64,000 nt of DNA, taken from contig NZ_LT629862.1 in NCBI RefSeq assembly GCF_900106845.1, positions 45,062 to 109,061 on the forward strand, given 5' to 3'. Position 1 is the first letter of the stretch. Each line of letters opens with the position of its first letter. The position numbers and the translations under genes are program-made. The stretch is from Romboutsia timonensis (GTDB lineage: Bacteria; Bacillota; Clostridia; Peptostreptococcales; Peptostreptococcaceae). A model generated the notes under the pieces. That model did not search any database. It was not told the DNA's origin and saw nothing but the letters and a program-made list of their open reading frames with translations. This document shows, one piece after another, positions 20,269 through 31,387 of the stretch.

Positions 20269-21015
20269 TTATCTCATATATAAATTCTTCTTTTTTTTTA
20301 CACCTAAAACAGTTCTTAATATATTAGGTATTTCAAACTTCTTATGACCTATTCCATAACCAATTTGCTTAACTTCAAGTTCTAATACATCTACAAAATC
20401 ATCACATAGAGTTTTTATTATAGCTGCCCCTGTTGGTGTTGTACACTCTCCTTTAACTGTATTTAACTTTATAGGCACATCTTTTAGAATTTCTATTGTT
20501 GCAGGTGCAGGTACTGGCATAATACCATGATCACATTTTACAAATCCCGACCCTACTGGAACTGTTGTTGCATATATCTTATCTACACATAGTAAGTCTA
20601 CTAATATACATGCACTTACTACATCTACTATAGAATCTATTGCACCAACCTCATGAAAATGTATTTTATCGATAGTCGTACCATGAACTTTAGCTTCTGC
20701 CTCAGCTATTACCATAAATATCTTTTTAGCATTTTCTTTTACATATTCATTAAGAGAAGACTTATCTATAATCTCATATATATCGGATAAGTGTCTATGG
20801 GCATTTACTTCCTTTGTAATAACTTCTACCTTTGTTCCTACTATTCCATTTTCATTTTCCTCTTGTATATTTATATTAAATTCATCACCTAAATTTAACT
20901 TATTTATTTCTTCTAGAAAAACTTCTTTAGATATTCCTAAATCCAATAATGTAGCTATAGTCATATCACCCGATATACCATTAACTATATCAAAATAAAG
21001 TATTCTTTCTTCCAT
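20269..21015 (-). CDS. larC: LarC N-terminal part (LarC1)
   Basis: N-terminal domain of the nickel insertion protein LarC: LYFDIVNGISGDMTIATLLDLG at the start, AEAKVHGTTIDKIHFHEVGAIDSIVD in the middle and GECTTPTGAAIIKTL late. In its own frame it ends at 20269, soon after a slippery A-AAA-AAG heptamer at 20290-20296; a -1 shift there fuses it to the downstream LarC2 frame. The combined protein is of normal LarC length. It lies 27 bases after larB on the same strand. No larA or larE is in the window, so cofactor sulfur insertion and the client enzyme must be encoded elsewhere. Confidence 0.9.
   Translation of the reverse strand: MEERILYFDIVNGISGDMTIATLLDLGISKEVFLEEINKLNLGDEFNINIQEENENGIVGTKVEVITKEVNAHRHLSDIYEIIDKSSLNEYVKENAKKIFMVIAEAEAKVHGTTIDKIHFHEVGAIDSIVDVVSACILVDLLCVDKIYATTVPVGSGFVKCDHGIMPVPAPATIEILKDVPIKLNTVKGECTTPTGAAIIKTLCDDFVDVLELEVKQIGYGIGHKKFEIPNILRTVLGVKKKKNLYMR
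20287..20299 (-). other. larC: Programmed -1 ribosomal frameshift site in larC
   Basis: Minus-strand reading is GTA AAA AAA AAG AAG in the LarC1 frame; the heptamer A-AAA-AAG is the canonical dnaX-type -1 slippery sequence. After slippage the next codons are GAA GAA TTT, opening into LarC2. A purine-rich AGGTG just upstream may act as stimulating Shine-Dalgarno. Confidence 0.75.
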
Positions 21016-21042
21016 ATATTCCCCCTTAATTCTATCTCAAGT

Positions 21043-21786
21043 CTAATCTAATTTATTTATCATCGATGCTAAATATCCTGCTCCAAATCCATTATCTATA
21101 TTAACGACTGATATACCAGATGCACAACTATTTAACATAGTTAAAAGTGCAGATAAGCCACCAAAATTAGCTCCATACCCAACAGACGTAGGAACTGCTA
21201 TAACAGGTACATCAACAAGACCACCTACAACACTTGGTAATGCACCTTCCATTCCCGCTACTGCAATTACTACTCTAGCACTTTGTAATATATGTTTTTT
21301 ATTAAGTAATCTATGTATTCCAGCAACCCCAACATCATAAACTCTTTCAACATTATTACCTAAAAATTTTGCCGTATAGTAAGCTTCGTCTGCAACAGGT
21401 ATATCAGATGTTCCTCCGCTAACAATTACGATTTTTCCTTTACCTATATTAGATATTTTATGATTCTTAATTTTTAATATTTTAGATATTTCTTCATATT
21501 CTGAACTAGGATAAACTCTTTTTACTTTTTCAAAAGTTTCTTTTCTACATCTAGTTCCTAATATATTCGACCCCTTTTCCATCATTCGTTTTATGATTCC
21601 CAGTATATGTTCATCGCTCTTACCTTCACAATAAATGACTTCTGGATATCCATTTCTTATTTCTCTATGGTGATCTATATTAGCATATCCAATATCTTCA
21701 TAAGGTAAGTTCTTAAGTGAACTTAATGCATCGTCTATATTAGTAGAACCATCTTTAACATCTTGTAATAATTTCCTTAAATCCAT
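21043..21786 (-). CDS. larB: LarB, pyridinium-3,5-biscarboxylate mononucleotide synthase
   Basis: First enzyme of nickel-pincer cofactor synthesis: carboxylates nicotinic acid adenine dinucleotide. The 247-residue protein has a PurE-like C-terminal domain with IVSGGTSDIPVADEAYYTA, VYDVGVAGIHRL and VVAGMEGALPSVVGG-like sequence (VAGMEGALPSVVGGLVD). I use the ATG at 21784-21786, eight bases after GAGGGG; a TTG two codons upstream is too close to the Shine-Dalgarno. It is followed by larC, an operon. Identification is firm. Confidence 0.93.
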   Translation of the reverse strand: MDLRKLLQDVKDGSTNIDDALSSLKNLPYEDIGYANIDHHREIRNGYPEVIYCEGKSDEHILGIIKRMMEKGSNILGTRCRKETFEKVKRVYPSSEYEEISKILKIKNHKISNIGKGKIVIVSGGTSDIPVADEAYYTAKFLGNNVERVYDVGVAGIHRLLNKKHILQSARVVIAVAGMEGALPSVVGGLVDVPVIAVPTSVGYGANFGGLSALLTMLNSCASGISVVNIDNGFGAGYLASMINKLD

Positions 21787-22024
21787 ATACAATTCCCCTC
21801 TTATTGATATTCTACAGTATTTGTTTAATTATTAAAAAATTAATTCATTGTACTAGTTAATTTTCCTAATAATAAATTCCCAATATATTACATATTAAAA
21901 TTATATCACTACTAGTTTAGATTAAAAGTAGTATATGTTAGATTTCAATAATAATTGTATAAACCAATTAAAGAATTTAACAAAGTTACTTATAGATACT
22001 TTAATAAATAATCTTATGTAATGA

Positions 22025-22062
22025 AAAAGATGGTTCTACTATTTTGTATAACCATCTTTTTT
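22025..22062 (-). terminator. Terminator after the His-rich small protein gene
   Basis: AAAAGATGGTT and AACCATCTTTT arms with a 13-base loop and T run. It separates the 22066 gene from larB-larC, so they are not one operon. The rest of 21787-22065 shows only AT-rich promoter-like sequence. Confidence 0.8.
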
Positions 22063-22065
22063 CCT

Positions 22066-22329
22066 TTATTCTTCATGCTTCATCTGATGTTTTAACTCTT
22101 TTTCGAATTTCTTTTCTTCATGTCTTGCGTGTCTTTCTTCTTTTTTTTCTTCATGAGCTACCTTACGACCTTGTTTAACTTTTTCATGCTCTTCATGTTT
22201 CATTTGATGCTTTAACTCTCTAGCAAATTTCTTTTCTTCATGCTTTTCATGTCTTAATTCTTTATGTTGCTCATGACGAGCTTCCATACCTTCTATATCT
22301 TTTTTTAATTCATCAACAAATTTGCTCAT
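22066..22329 (-). CDS. Small His/Lys/Glu-rich repeat protein of unknown function
   Basis: An 87-residue protein that I do not recognise. It is almost entirely charged, with 12 histidines, and contains two copies of a unit ending ELKHQMKHEE, preceded each time by HEEKKF. There is no signal peptide or membrane segment; a long helix or coiled coil is likely. The start ATG follows GGGAGG and the gene has its own terminator, so it is probably real. The His-x3-His-like spacing could bind divalent metal, and the neighbours larB-larC handle nickel, but this link is only suggestive. Confidence 0.75.
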   Translation of the reverse strand: MSKFVDELKKDIEGMEARHEQHKELRHEKHEEKKFARELKHQMKHEEHEKVKQGRKVAHEEKKEERHARHEEKKFEKELKHQMKHEE

Positions 22330-22473
22330 TTTATGCCTCCCTAAGGTGAACTTTTATGATATTTATAATATATCAAATATATATTTTGCAAATTCTCTTC
22401 CAATTATTCTAACTTTCATTAAAGAAATATCTAATTTTAGTTAAATAAGTTTTTATTTAAAATTTAAAAATAA

Positions 22474-22500
22474 AAAAGAGTAGCAAATCGCTACTCTTTT
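22474..22500 (-). terminator. Terminator of the groESL operon
   Basis: GAGTAGC-N5-GCTACTC hairpin extended by A/T pairs, followed on the minus strand by TTTTTT, directly after the groEL stop. Confidence 0.9.
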
Positions 22501-22502
22501 TA

Positions 22503-24432
<1,930 letters not shown>

Positions 24433-24488
24433 ATTTTACCTCCTAGTAAATATTTATATGTAAAAATAAAAATATACTATAATATTTT

Positions 24489-24552
24489 TTATCACTCTCC
24501 AGTTAAGAGTGCTAACAATTATTATAGTATATTAATTATATCCAATTTTCAA
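24489..24552 (-). promoter_or_regulatory. groESL promoter and CIRCE operator
   Basis: Minus-strand TTGAAA (24547-24552) and TACTAT (24524-24529) are 17 bases apart. Between the promoter and groES lies TTATCACTC-N9-GAGTGCTAA (24489-24515), a CIRCE element with one mismatch. HrcA repression of the transcript start is expected. Confidence 0.9.
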
Positions 24553-24569
24553 TAGTTTTTATAACTTTT

Positions 24570-26063
24570 TTATAATATAGGTGAAAATAACCTAGCTATT
24601 GATTCTTTAACTTTTTTAATCATACTTCTATTGTTAAACTCTTCTAATTTTAACTCTTCACTATTTTTCATATCTTCTAAAAAATCCTTAGTCATAATAT
24701 CTATTACTTCTTTATCATATATAAATGCATTTATTTCAAAATTTAACATAAAACTTCTTAAATCCATATTAGCTGATCCAGTTGAAGTTATTTTATCATC
24801 TATAATTATAACTTTAGAATGTATAAATCCTTTCGTGTATAAATAAACCTTACCTCCAGATTTTAATATATCACTAAAATACGAATAAGATGCTGTATTT
24901 ACAATTTTATGATCAGCTATTTTAGGGAATATAATTCTAACATCTACTCCACTTAAAGCTGCACTATTTAAAGCTTTTAATAAACTTTCATCTGGTATAA
25001 AATATGGTGTTTCTATATATATGCTTTTTTTAGCCTGACATATAGCTGAAAAATAAGCATAATGTATCGCCTCCCAATCACTGTCTGGTCCACTTGCTAC
25101 AACTTGAACCATACTATTTCCGCAGTGACCTATTTTAGGGAAAAATCTTTTAGTTAAGAGAATCTCTTTTGTTGTATAATACCAATCTGTTAAGAAAATC
25201 ATTTGAAGCATATATACTGAAGTACCTTCTACTCTTATATGAGTGTCTCTCCAATAACCAAACTTTTTATTCATTCCTAAATACTCATCACCTATATTTA
25301 TGCCACCTGTGTATCCTATATAACCATCTATTACTACTATCTTTCTATGATTTCTATAGTTTAACTTTCCTCCTAGTATAGGAAATTTATTTGGTATAAA
25401 TGGTTCAATTTGTATATTATGCTTTCTCATTTCATTAAAGAAATTTCTATGAAACCAAAATCTCCAGCATCCTACATCATCATATAAAATTCTCACCTTC
25501 ACGCCTTGCTTTGCTTTTTTAATTAATGCATTTTTTATCTTTGTTCCTATTTCACTTTCTTTTATTATAAAATATTCTAAGTGTATATATTCTTTAGCAT
25601 TTTCTATATCTTTAAGAAGTCTTTCAAATTTTTGATTTCCATCAGTATAAACTTCTATATTATTATTAGTTGTAAATGGAAATACCCCTGTATTTAATAA
25701 CAAACTTATAACTCTTTTCTTAGCAGAATCTTCCTCATCTACATCGCTAAGTATTATATTATTCCTTATAGAGTTTTGTTCTAATGTTACTAATTCTTCT
25801 ATTTCCTCTAAGTTCTCAAATAAATTTTTATCCTTTATATCTGTTGCTAGTTTTTGAGTTCTAAGCATCTTTATTTTTCTTATATTTCTACCAAATATCG
25901 CATATATCACAATTCCTATGCCTGGCAATAATATAAATATTAATAGCCAAGTCATAGTTTTAGCAGGGTCCCTATTTTCAAGTATTATAGTCATAGATAT
26001 TAGTGCACCAGCGATATAAGATATAATTAAATAGCTTAAAAACAAAACACCTCCAACACTCAT
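24570..26063 (-). CDS. cls: Cardiolipin synthase (phospholipase D family)
   Basis: Condenses two phosphatidylglycerols to cardiolipin at the membrane. The 497-residue protein has two N-terminal membrane segments (about 5-27 and 35-58, the latter with MTWLLIFILLPGIGIVIYAIFG). Two PLD HKD motifs follow: HRKIVVIDGYIGYTGG near 240 and HSKVIIIDDKITSTGSANMD near 420. It stands 16 bases downstream of the ogg stop on the same strand, so the two may be cotranscribed. Length and layout match ClsA-type enzymes. Confidence 0.95.
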   Translation of the reverse strand: MSVGGVLFLSYLIISYIAGALISMTIILENRDPAKTMTWLLIFILLPGIGIVIYAIFGRNIRKIKMLRTQKLATDIKDKNLFENLEEIEELVTLEQNSIRNNIILSDVDEEDSAKKRVISLLLNTGVFPFTTNNNIEVYTDGNQKFERLLKDIENAKEYIHLEYFIIKESEIGTKIKNALIKKAKQGVKVRILYDDVGCWRFWFHRNFFNEMRKHNIQIEPFIPNKFPILGGKLNYRNHRKIVVIDGYIGYTGGINIGDEYLGMNKKFGYWRDTHIRVEGTSVYMLQMIFLTDWYYTTKEILLTKRFFPKIGHCGNSMVQVVASGPDSDWEAIHYAYFSAICQAKKSIYIETPYFIPDESLLKALNSAALSGVDVRIIFPKIADHKIVNTASYSYFSDILKSGGKVYLYTKGFIHSKVIIIDDKITSTGSANMDLRSFMLNFEINAFIYDKEVIDIMTKDFLEDMKNSEELKLEEFNNRSMIKKVKESIARLFSPIL

Positions 26064-26079
26064 AAAAATTCTCCTTTTA

Positions 26080-26955
26080 TTATCTTCCTATACCAAGCTC
26101 TCTTGCATAATAGAATAAGTACTGTTGTGCAAATCCAGATAATTCTTTAAATTTATCTATAGCATATGCTCTTATTTTAGGTAAACTTAGGTCCTCTTCT
26201 ACATAGAATTCTTGCATAACTCTTTTAACCCATACGTCTACAGGGAAAGTATCATACTTTTGCATTCCAAATAGTGCTATACAATCCCCTACTTTAGGAC
26301 CAACTCCATTAAATTTTAATAATTCCTTTAGGCACTCTTCTGTATTTAACTTAGTATATTCAGATATATTTTTATTGTTTAGAATAACACTGTCTGTTGT
26401 ACTCTTTATATATTTATCTCTAAATCCTGTTTGGCATGCCCTTATTTGTTCCTGGCTAGCCTTACTTAATTGTTCTGGAGTTGGAAAAGCATAATATTCT
26501 TTTCCATTATATTCACCAATATATGTCCCAAATTCTCTAGATAAATTATTTATGGCTTTTTGTATCATCGGTATTCTATTGTTTGATGATATTATGAACG
26601 ATATAAGCATTTCCCATCCATCTTGTTTAAGAATTCTTATACCCTCGCCAAATTCTGTCGCTTTCTCTAAATGTTCATCCATATTTCTTAATATATCTTT
26701 TATCTTTCCATAGTCTGTTCCTAAATCAAAGTATTCAAACCAAATATTATTAAAATCATCTAAATTAGTATTTTTTAAAAAAACTTTATCTCCTTGTTTT
26801 GAAACATTTATAACTCTTCCTTTTGCTACACCTGTATATGATTCATCATCTTCTTTAATCCATCTAAAACACTGACCACATTCAAATATGTGCTTTGGAT
26901 TAAAATCTTTTATATCTTCTAATATAACTGTATTATCTTGTTCATAAACCTTCAT
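26080..26955 (-). CDS. ogg: 8-oxoguanine DNA glycosylase, OGG1 type
   Basis: Base-excision-repair glycosylase/AP lyase of the HhH-GPD superfamily with an N-terminal OGG domain. CGQCFRWIKEDDESYTGV at about 26-43 is the OGG N-domain signature. The helix-hairpin-helix GVGPKVGDCIALFG carries the catalytic Lys221, and FPVDVW supplies Asp240. The 291-residue length is typical of clostridial members. It probably leads a two-gene transcript with cls and is divergent from dgk. The 189 bases to dgk hold only AT-rich promoter sequence. Confidence 0.92.
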   Translation of the reverse strand: MKVYEQDNTVILEDIKDFNPKHIFECGQCFRWIKEDDESYTGVAKGRVINVSKQGDKVFLKNTNLDDFNNIWFEYFDLGTDYGKIKDILRNMDEHLEKATEFGEGIRILKQDGWEMLISFIISSNNRIPMIQKAINNLSREFGTYIGEYNGKEYYAFPTPEQLSKASQEQIRACQTGFRDKYIKSTTDSVILNNKNISEYTKLNTEECLKELLKFNGVGPKVGDCIALFGMQKYDTFPVDVWVKRVMQEFYVEEDLSLPKIRAYAIDKFKELSGFAQQYLFYYARELGIGR

Positions 26956-27144
26956 AAATTGATACTCCTCAATGTAAATTATTATAAAATTATTATAAAT
27001 TTATTATATCTTTAATTTACCCATATTTTTCATAAATTAAATGAATTAATTTAAATTATGCTGCAAAATAAAAAGTCTAGAGTAGTATTTTAATTTCTTT
27101 TCTGCTAAAATACATAAGACATTATTTTTAGAGGGTGATTTTAT

Positions 27145-27813
27145 ATGAATAACAGAGGTATATTTATAGCTGTTGAAGGTCCTATCGGTGTAGGAAAAAC
27201 TACATTAGCTAATATACTTAACCAGCATTTTGGCTATACTCTTTTAAGAGAAATAGTCGAAGAAAATCCTTTTTTATCAAAATTTTATACAGATATTAAA
27301 GAATATGCTTTGCAAACAGAAGCATTTTTTCTATTTAATAGATTTAAACAATTAGAAGATACTGAAAAAAATGTGTTAAGTAAATCTAAAGGAGTTGTAA
27401 GTGATTATCATATAATAAAAAACCTTATATTTGCAGGTATAACACTTGATAAGATGCAATTCCATAGATATAAACAGGTATACAACATATTTGTTAATGA
27501 CTTACCTCAACCAGATATTATAATATATTTAAATTCTAATACAGATGTTCTGATGAAAAGAATAGCAATGAGAGATAGAAGCTTTGAAAGACAAATGGAT
27601 AGAAACTATATTGATGGATTACGCACGGAATATAAATATTATTTCAACCCATTATCTATAAAACACAATTTTATGGGTAAAGAACCTATAATAATAGAAA
27701 TTGATAATTCGAATTTAGACTTCTTAAATAAAGAAGAAGATAGAAAATTTATCATAGATAAAGTAGAGGAAGCAATTTCAACTTTAGGAGGAAAAACGAC
27801 ATGTTCAAATTAG
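27145..27813 (+). CDS. dgk: Deoxynucleoside kinase, deoxyguanosine kinase-like
   Basis: Phosphorylates purine deoxynucleosides for dNTP salvage. P-loop EGPIGVGKTTLANIL at residues 11-25, and the DYHIIKNLIFAG segment characteristic of Bacillus Dgk rather than the DRSIYED of Dck. The length is 222 residues. The start follows GAGGGTGA. It overlaps dck by 13 bases. The assignment as Dgk rests on remembered similarity to the Bacillus subtilis pair, which also sits side by side. Confidence 0.88.
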   Translation: MNNRGIFIAVEGPIGVGKTTLANILNQHFGYTLLREIVEENPFLSKFYTDIKEYALQTEAFFLFNRFKQLEDTEKNVLSKSKGVVSDYHIIKNLIFAGITLDKMQFHRYKQVYNIFVNDLPQPDIIIYLNSNTDVLMKRIAMRDRSFERQMDRNYIDGLRTEYKYYFNPLSIKHNFMGKEPIIIEIDNSNLDFLNKEEDRKFIIDKVEEAISTLGGKTTCSN

Positions 27814-28454
27814 TAAATCAATGCAATAAGCCTTTAAATAGAGATTTATTCATAACAGTAGCTGGTAATGTTGGTGCTGGTAAATCAACTTTAACTAAAT
27901 TAGTTGCAGAAAGACTTGGTTTTGAAGCTCATTATGAAAAAGTTGATGGTAACCCATATTTAGAAGACTTTTATAAGGATCAAGAAAAATGGGGCTTCCA
28001 TCTACAATTATACTTCTTAGCTCAAAGATTTAAGCAGCAAAAAGAAATAGACAGTAACGGATTAAATAACATACAAGATAGAAGTATATATGAAGATGTA
28101 GAAATATTCGCTAGAAATTTATATGATAATGAAAAAATGACTAAAAGGGATTATATAACTTATAGAGATTTATTTAATGATATGGTTCCTTATTTAAGAA
28201 GACCTGACTTAATGATATATCTTGATGGATCTTTAGATTCTATAATCCATAGAATAAATCTTAGAGGTCGTGATATGGAGAAAACAGTTGATATAGAATA
28301 CTGGGAAAATCTTCATAATAGATATGAAAAATGGATTTCTGAATATGACCAGTCACCAGTTTTATATGTTAACATAAATGAAGTTGATTTAATAAATAAT
28401 CCAGAGCATTTAGATATGTTATGTGAAAAAATAAAAGAAATACTAGGAATGTAA
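27801..28454 (+). CDS. dck: Deoxynucleoside kinase, deoxyadenosine/deoxycytidine kinase-like
   Basis: Second salvage kinase: P-loop AGNVGAGKSTLTKLV, substrate motif QDRSIYEDVEIFA and lid arginines in INLRGRDME. 217 residues. The start lies inside the end of dgk after AGGAGG, so the two are translationally coupled. Together they cover deoxynucleoside salvage, fitting the nucleotide theme of the window. Confidence 0.9.
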   Translation: MFKLVNQCNKPLNRDLFITVAGNVGAGKSTLTKLVAERLGFEAHYEKVDGNPYLEDFYKDQEKWGFHLQLYFLAQRFKQQKEIDSNGLNNIQDRSIYEDVEIFARNLYDNEKMTKRDYITYRDLFNDMVPYLRRPDLMIYLDGSLDSIIHRINLRGRDMEKTVDIEYWENLHNRYEKWISEYDQSPVLYVNINEVDLINNPEHLDMLCEKIKEILGM

Positions 28455-28475
28455 ATATATACATTCCTAGTATTT
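28438..28475 (+). terminator. Terminator overlapping the end of dck
   Basis: Perfect 16-base arms AAATACTAGGAATGTA and TACATTCCTAGTATTT with a 6-base loop, followed by CTTTTTATA. The 5' arm contains the dck stop codon. Confidence 0.9.
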
Positions 28476-28528
28476 CTTTTTATACATATAGTTTTAATAA
28501 ATACTTTTTATTGCATTATTTTTAATTA

Positions 28529-29554
28529 TTATAAGAATATAGATATTAATGCTATAGCAGTAACTACTTGTAATGAACCTACAAATAAAGCATATAATGA
28601 TACTGATTTACCTTGTTTTATTAATTCTCTTAAATTAACTCTAAGGCCTATTGCAGCTAATGCTATTATTTCTAGTTTATTACTTATAGCCTTAAATAAG
28701 TATGATACTTCTGGTGATATTATATTTAAAGTAAATAATGCACATGTTATAAAGAACCCTATAACATACCATGGTATTTTTATTTTACCTTTTTTAACAT
28801 CTGATATTTCTTCTTCTACTATTTCATGGTTAGTTTTTTGTTTTATATGGCCAAGAACAAATATTACTCCAACTAATAATATAACTCTTACAATTTTGAA
28901 TATCGTAGCTAATTCCTTAACATGCTCATTAACCATCTCTCCACTAGCAACAACTTGTCCTACTGATTGAAGTGTTCCACCTATCATAGCTGATGTTCTT
29001 ACAACTTCATGGTTATATAAATATCCAGATAAAACCGGAAGTAAAAACATTAAAAATATTCCAGTTATATTTACTACTGTAATAGCTATTCCTTTATCCT
29101 CATCGCTTGCATCTATAACTGGAGCTGTTGCAGCTATTGCAGATGAACCACATACTGCATTTCCACTTGCCATAAGCATTCTAAAGTTCTGACTAAAGCC
29201 TAACTTTTTACCTATATACATCGCTCCAACTATTGTAATTGTCATTTGTATAATAACAAAAAATATTCCGTTAAATCCTAGTTCCATTAATTTTGTTACA
29301 CTTAAAGTTCCTCCAAGCAATACTATTGAGTATGATAATAGGTTAGTTTCAGAAAATTTATATCCTTTTTGGAACACTTTTTGCCCTAGGAATAAGTTTC
29401 CTACTAACATACCTAAAAATATTGCTATAGTTCCTGCACCTAAACTCGGAGCAAACTTTGATAATCCCATACTAATTAAAGATATTGATATAGATACTAT
29501 AAGTCCTGGTAATATATCTTTTATTTCATTTAATATTTTATTGTTTTTCCTCAT
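28529..29554 (-). CDS. YeiH-family (UPF0324) membrane protein, putative sulfate/sulfite exporter
   Basis: Integral membrane protein with about ten hydrophobic segments; family motifs LLGGTLSVTKLMELG, ASGNAVCGSSAIAATAPVI and GIAITVVNITGIFLMF are clear. I start at the ATG of 29552-29554, downstream of GAGGTGA, giving 341 residues; the longer form from 29599 has no convincing Shine-Dalgarno. It is divergent from a LysR regulator, the arrangement seen for yeiH-yeiE in enterobacteria. The transported anion is a family guess (sulfate or sulfite), not shown here. Confidence 0.85.
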   Translation of the reverse strand: MRKNNKILNEIKDILPGLIVSISISLISMGLSKFAPSLGAGTIAIFLGMLVGNLFLGQKVFQKGYKFSETNLLSYSIVLLGGTLSVTKLMELGFNGIFFVIIQMTITIVGAMYIGKKLGFSQNFRMLMASGNAVCGSSAIAATAPVIDASDEDKGIAITVVNITGIFLMFLLPVLSGYLYNHEVVRTSAMIGGTLQSVGQVVASGEMVNEHVKELATIFKIVRVILLVGVIFVLGHIKQKTNHEIVEEEISDVKKGKIKIPWYVIGFFITCALFTLNIISPEVSYLFKAISNKLEIIALAAIGLRVNLRELIKQGKSVSLYALFVGSLQVVTAIALISIFL

Positions 29555-29657
29555 AAATTCTGACTCACCTCTTAAAATGTTATTTGTGTTTGTATTCATT
29601 CCATATTATTATCAAATAAATATAAATTCTAAAACTAAGCACATATTATTATATAAG

Positions 29658-29676
29658 TTTACTTATTATAAGTAAA
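29658..29676. promoter_or_regulatory. Palindrome in the yeiH-LysR divergent promoter, candidate LysR operator
   Basis: TTTACTTATTATAAGTAAA is a 19-base near-perfect palindrome in the 213-base divergent spacer, of the T-N11-A type favoured by LysR proteins. Binding is inferred from position and symmetry only. Confidence 0.45.
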
Positions 29677-29767
29677 ATAGATAAAATATATGATAATTAT
29701 TAATATTTTTAATGACTATATGTATAATATAGATATAATCATTAAATCAAGTTTGGGAGGTATTATA

Positions 29768-30661
29768 TTGTTTGAAGAGTTAAAAACTTTTGTTGCTGTA
29801 GTAGAGCATAAAAACTTCACAAAGGCTGGTGAATATTTAAATTTATCTCAGCCCAGTGTCAGTACACATATAAAAAATTTAGAAAGTTACTATGGTGTTA
29901 CTTTGATTAATAGATCTATAAAACATAAATCAATTGTTATAACTGAAAATGGTTATAAACTTTATAACAGGGCAAAAGAAATTCTACATATCTTAGATAC
30001 TACATATATGGAAGTTCGAGATATTTCAGATTCTATTAAAGGTATTATAAAAGTTGGTGCTAGCTTAACTATTGGAGAGTATATTCTTCCTGGATTTCTG
30101 ACTATTTTTCGTAAAAAATACCCAGATATAGAAGTTGATCTACTTATCGAGAATACGACTTTAATTGCTGAGAATTTAAAAGATTTAACTTTAGATATCG
30201 GATTCATAGAAGGTGTATCCTCTTACCCCAATTTAAATCAAGAATATCTATCAGAAGATAAAATGGTTTTAGCAGTTCCTTATGACCCTCACTGGATTAA
30301 TAACAAATTTACCTTTAATTTGTTACAAAATCAAAATTGGGTAGCTCGTGAAGAAGGTTCTGGAACTAGAGAATACTTAAATCTATTTTTAAACTCAAAT
30401 AAAATACTTCCAAAAAATTTAATGATTTTAGGTAGCAATTATGCCGTTAAAGAGGCTGTTAGAAATGGTCTTGGTATAACTTTAATATCTAATTTTGTAG
30501 CTGCTCCTGCAGCTAAAAATAAAGAGTTAATTACTATAGAATTGGACAAATCTTATAATCGTAATTTCTCTTATATTTTACCTAAAAATATAAATGTTAC
30601 AAAAGCTACTGAAATATTTTTACAAGAATTTAAAAACTATTTATTAACCATTACTAAGTAA
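29768..30661 (+). CDS. LysR-family transcriptional regulator (CysL/YeiE-like)
   Basis: The N-terminal winged helix-turn-helix (FEELKTFVAVVEHKNFTKAG, LSQPSVSTHIKNLESYYG) is followed by a periplasmic-binding-like effector domain. I start at TTG 29768, seven bases after GGGAGG; the upstream ATG at 29690 would add 26 unconserved residues without a ribosome binding site. 297 residues, normal for the family. The divergent partner is the YeiH-like gene, its likely target. The effector is unknown; CysL-like regulators sense sulfur metabolites. Confidence 0.88.
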   Translation: MFEELKTFVAVVEHKNFTKAGEYLNLSQPSVSTHIKNLESYYGVTLINRSIKHKSIVITENGYKLYNRAKEILHILDTTYMEVRDISDSIKGIIKVGASLTIGEYILPGFLTIFRKKYPDIEVDLLIENTTLIAENLKDLTLDIGFIEGVSSYPNLNQEYLSEDKMVLAVPYDPHWINNKFTFNLLQNQNWVAREEGSGTREYLNLFLNSNKILPKNLMILGSNYAVKEAVRNGLGITLISNFVAAPAAKNKELITIELDKSYNRNFSYILPKNINVTKATEIFLQEFKNYLLTITK

Positions 30662-30718
30662 ATTTATTAATTGTATAGATATATTTTTAATAATTTAAAC
30701 ATATTATTTAATAAAAAT

Positions 30719-30744
30719 AAGGACTTAGCAATTGCTAAGTCCTT
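30719..30744. terminator. Bidirectional terminator between LysR gene and pyrE
   Basis: AAGGACTTAGCAA-TTGCTAAGTCCTT is a perfect 26-base palindrome flanked by T-rich tracts on both strands, serving the convergent LysR and pyr transcripts. Confidence 0.9.
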
Positions 30745-30762
30745 TTATCATTTTGTATTTAA

Positions 30763-31347
30763 TTACATTCCTAGCTCTTTAAACTCCCTACTACCAGGTT
30801 TAACTAACTCTATATTTCCTTCTTTACATAAAGGACACTCATCAGCATCATGAACTTGTATATCTAACTTTATTGCACTATATATAGGCATACCTATATC
30901 TTTAGAAGTTCTATTTGCTATGCAAGCTACCCCTATAACTTCTCCACCTAATTTTTCTAAAGCTTCTTTAGTTTCTATTGTTGATTTTCCAGTAGTAACA
31001 ACATCTTCAGCTATTATTATTTTAGCTCCTGGCTTAACTTCAAATCCTCTTCTAAGTTCCATTACTCCATCTTTTCTCTCAGTGAATACAGTCTCCTTGT
31101 TTAATTGTCTTCCTAATTCATAAGAAACTATAACTCCACCCATTGCAGGTCCTACTACTAAATCTATATCTAAATCTTTTATTTGCTCAACTACCGTACT
31201 TAATACTTGCTCTGCATATTGAGGAAATCTTAATACTTTTGCACATTGAACGTATCTATTACTATGCTTTCCTGAAGATAGCAAGAAGTGTCCTTCTAAT
31301 AATGCATCACTTTTCTTTAATATTTCTACTACATCAACTTTACTCAT
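30763..31347 (-). CDS. pyrE: Orotate phosphoribosyltransferase
   Basis: Joins orotate to PRPP to give OMP. The PRPP-binding loop is [38 protein letters not shown] lies near the N terminus and the C terminus has a CPLC pair. I start at the ATG of 31345-31347, eight bases after GGAGG, giving 194 residues, not at the ATG eight codons upstream. It is the last gene of pyrB-K-D-E. pyrC, pyrF and carAB are not in the window. Confidence 0.96.
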   Translation of the reverse strand: MSKVDVVEILKKSDALLEGHFLLSSGKHSNRYVQCAKVLRFPQYAEQVLSTVVEQIKDLDIDLVVGPAMGGVIVSYELGRQLNKETVFTERKDGVMELRRGFEVKPGAKIIIAEDVVTTGKSTIETKEALEKLGGEVIGVACIANRTSKDIGMPIYSAIKLDIQVHDADECPLCKEGNIELVKPGSREFKELGM

Positions 31348-31387
31348 ATTTACGTCCTCCAAAATTTTCATATGTTTATTTTAATTA

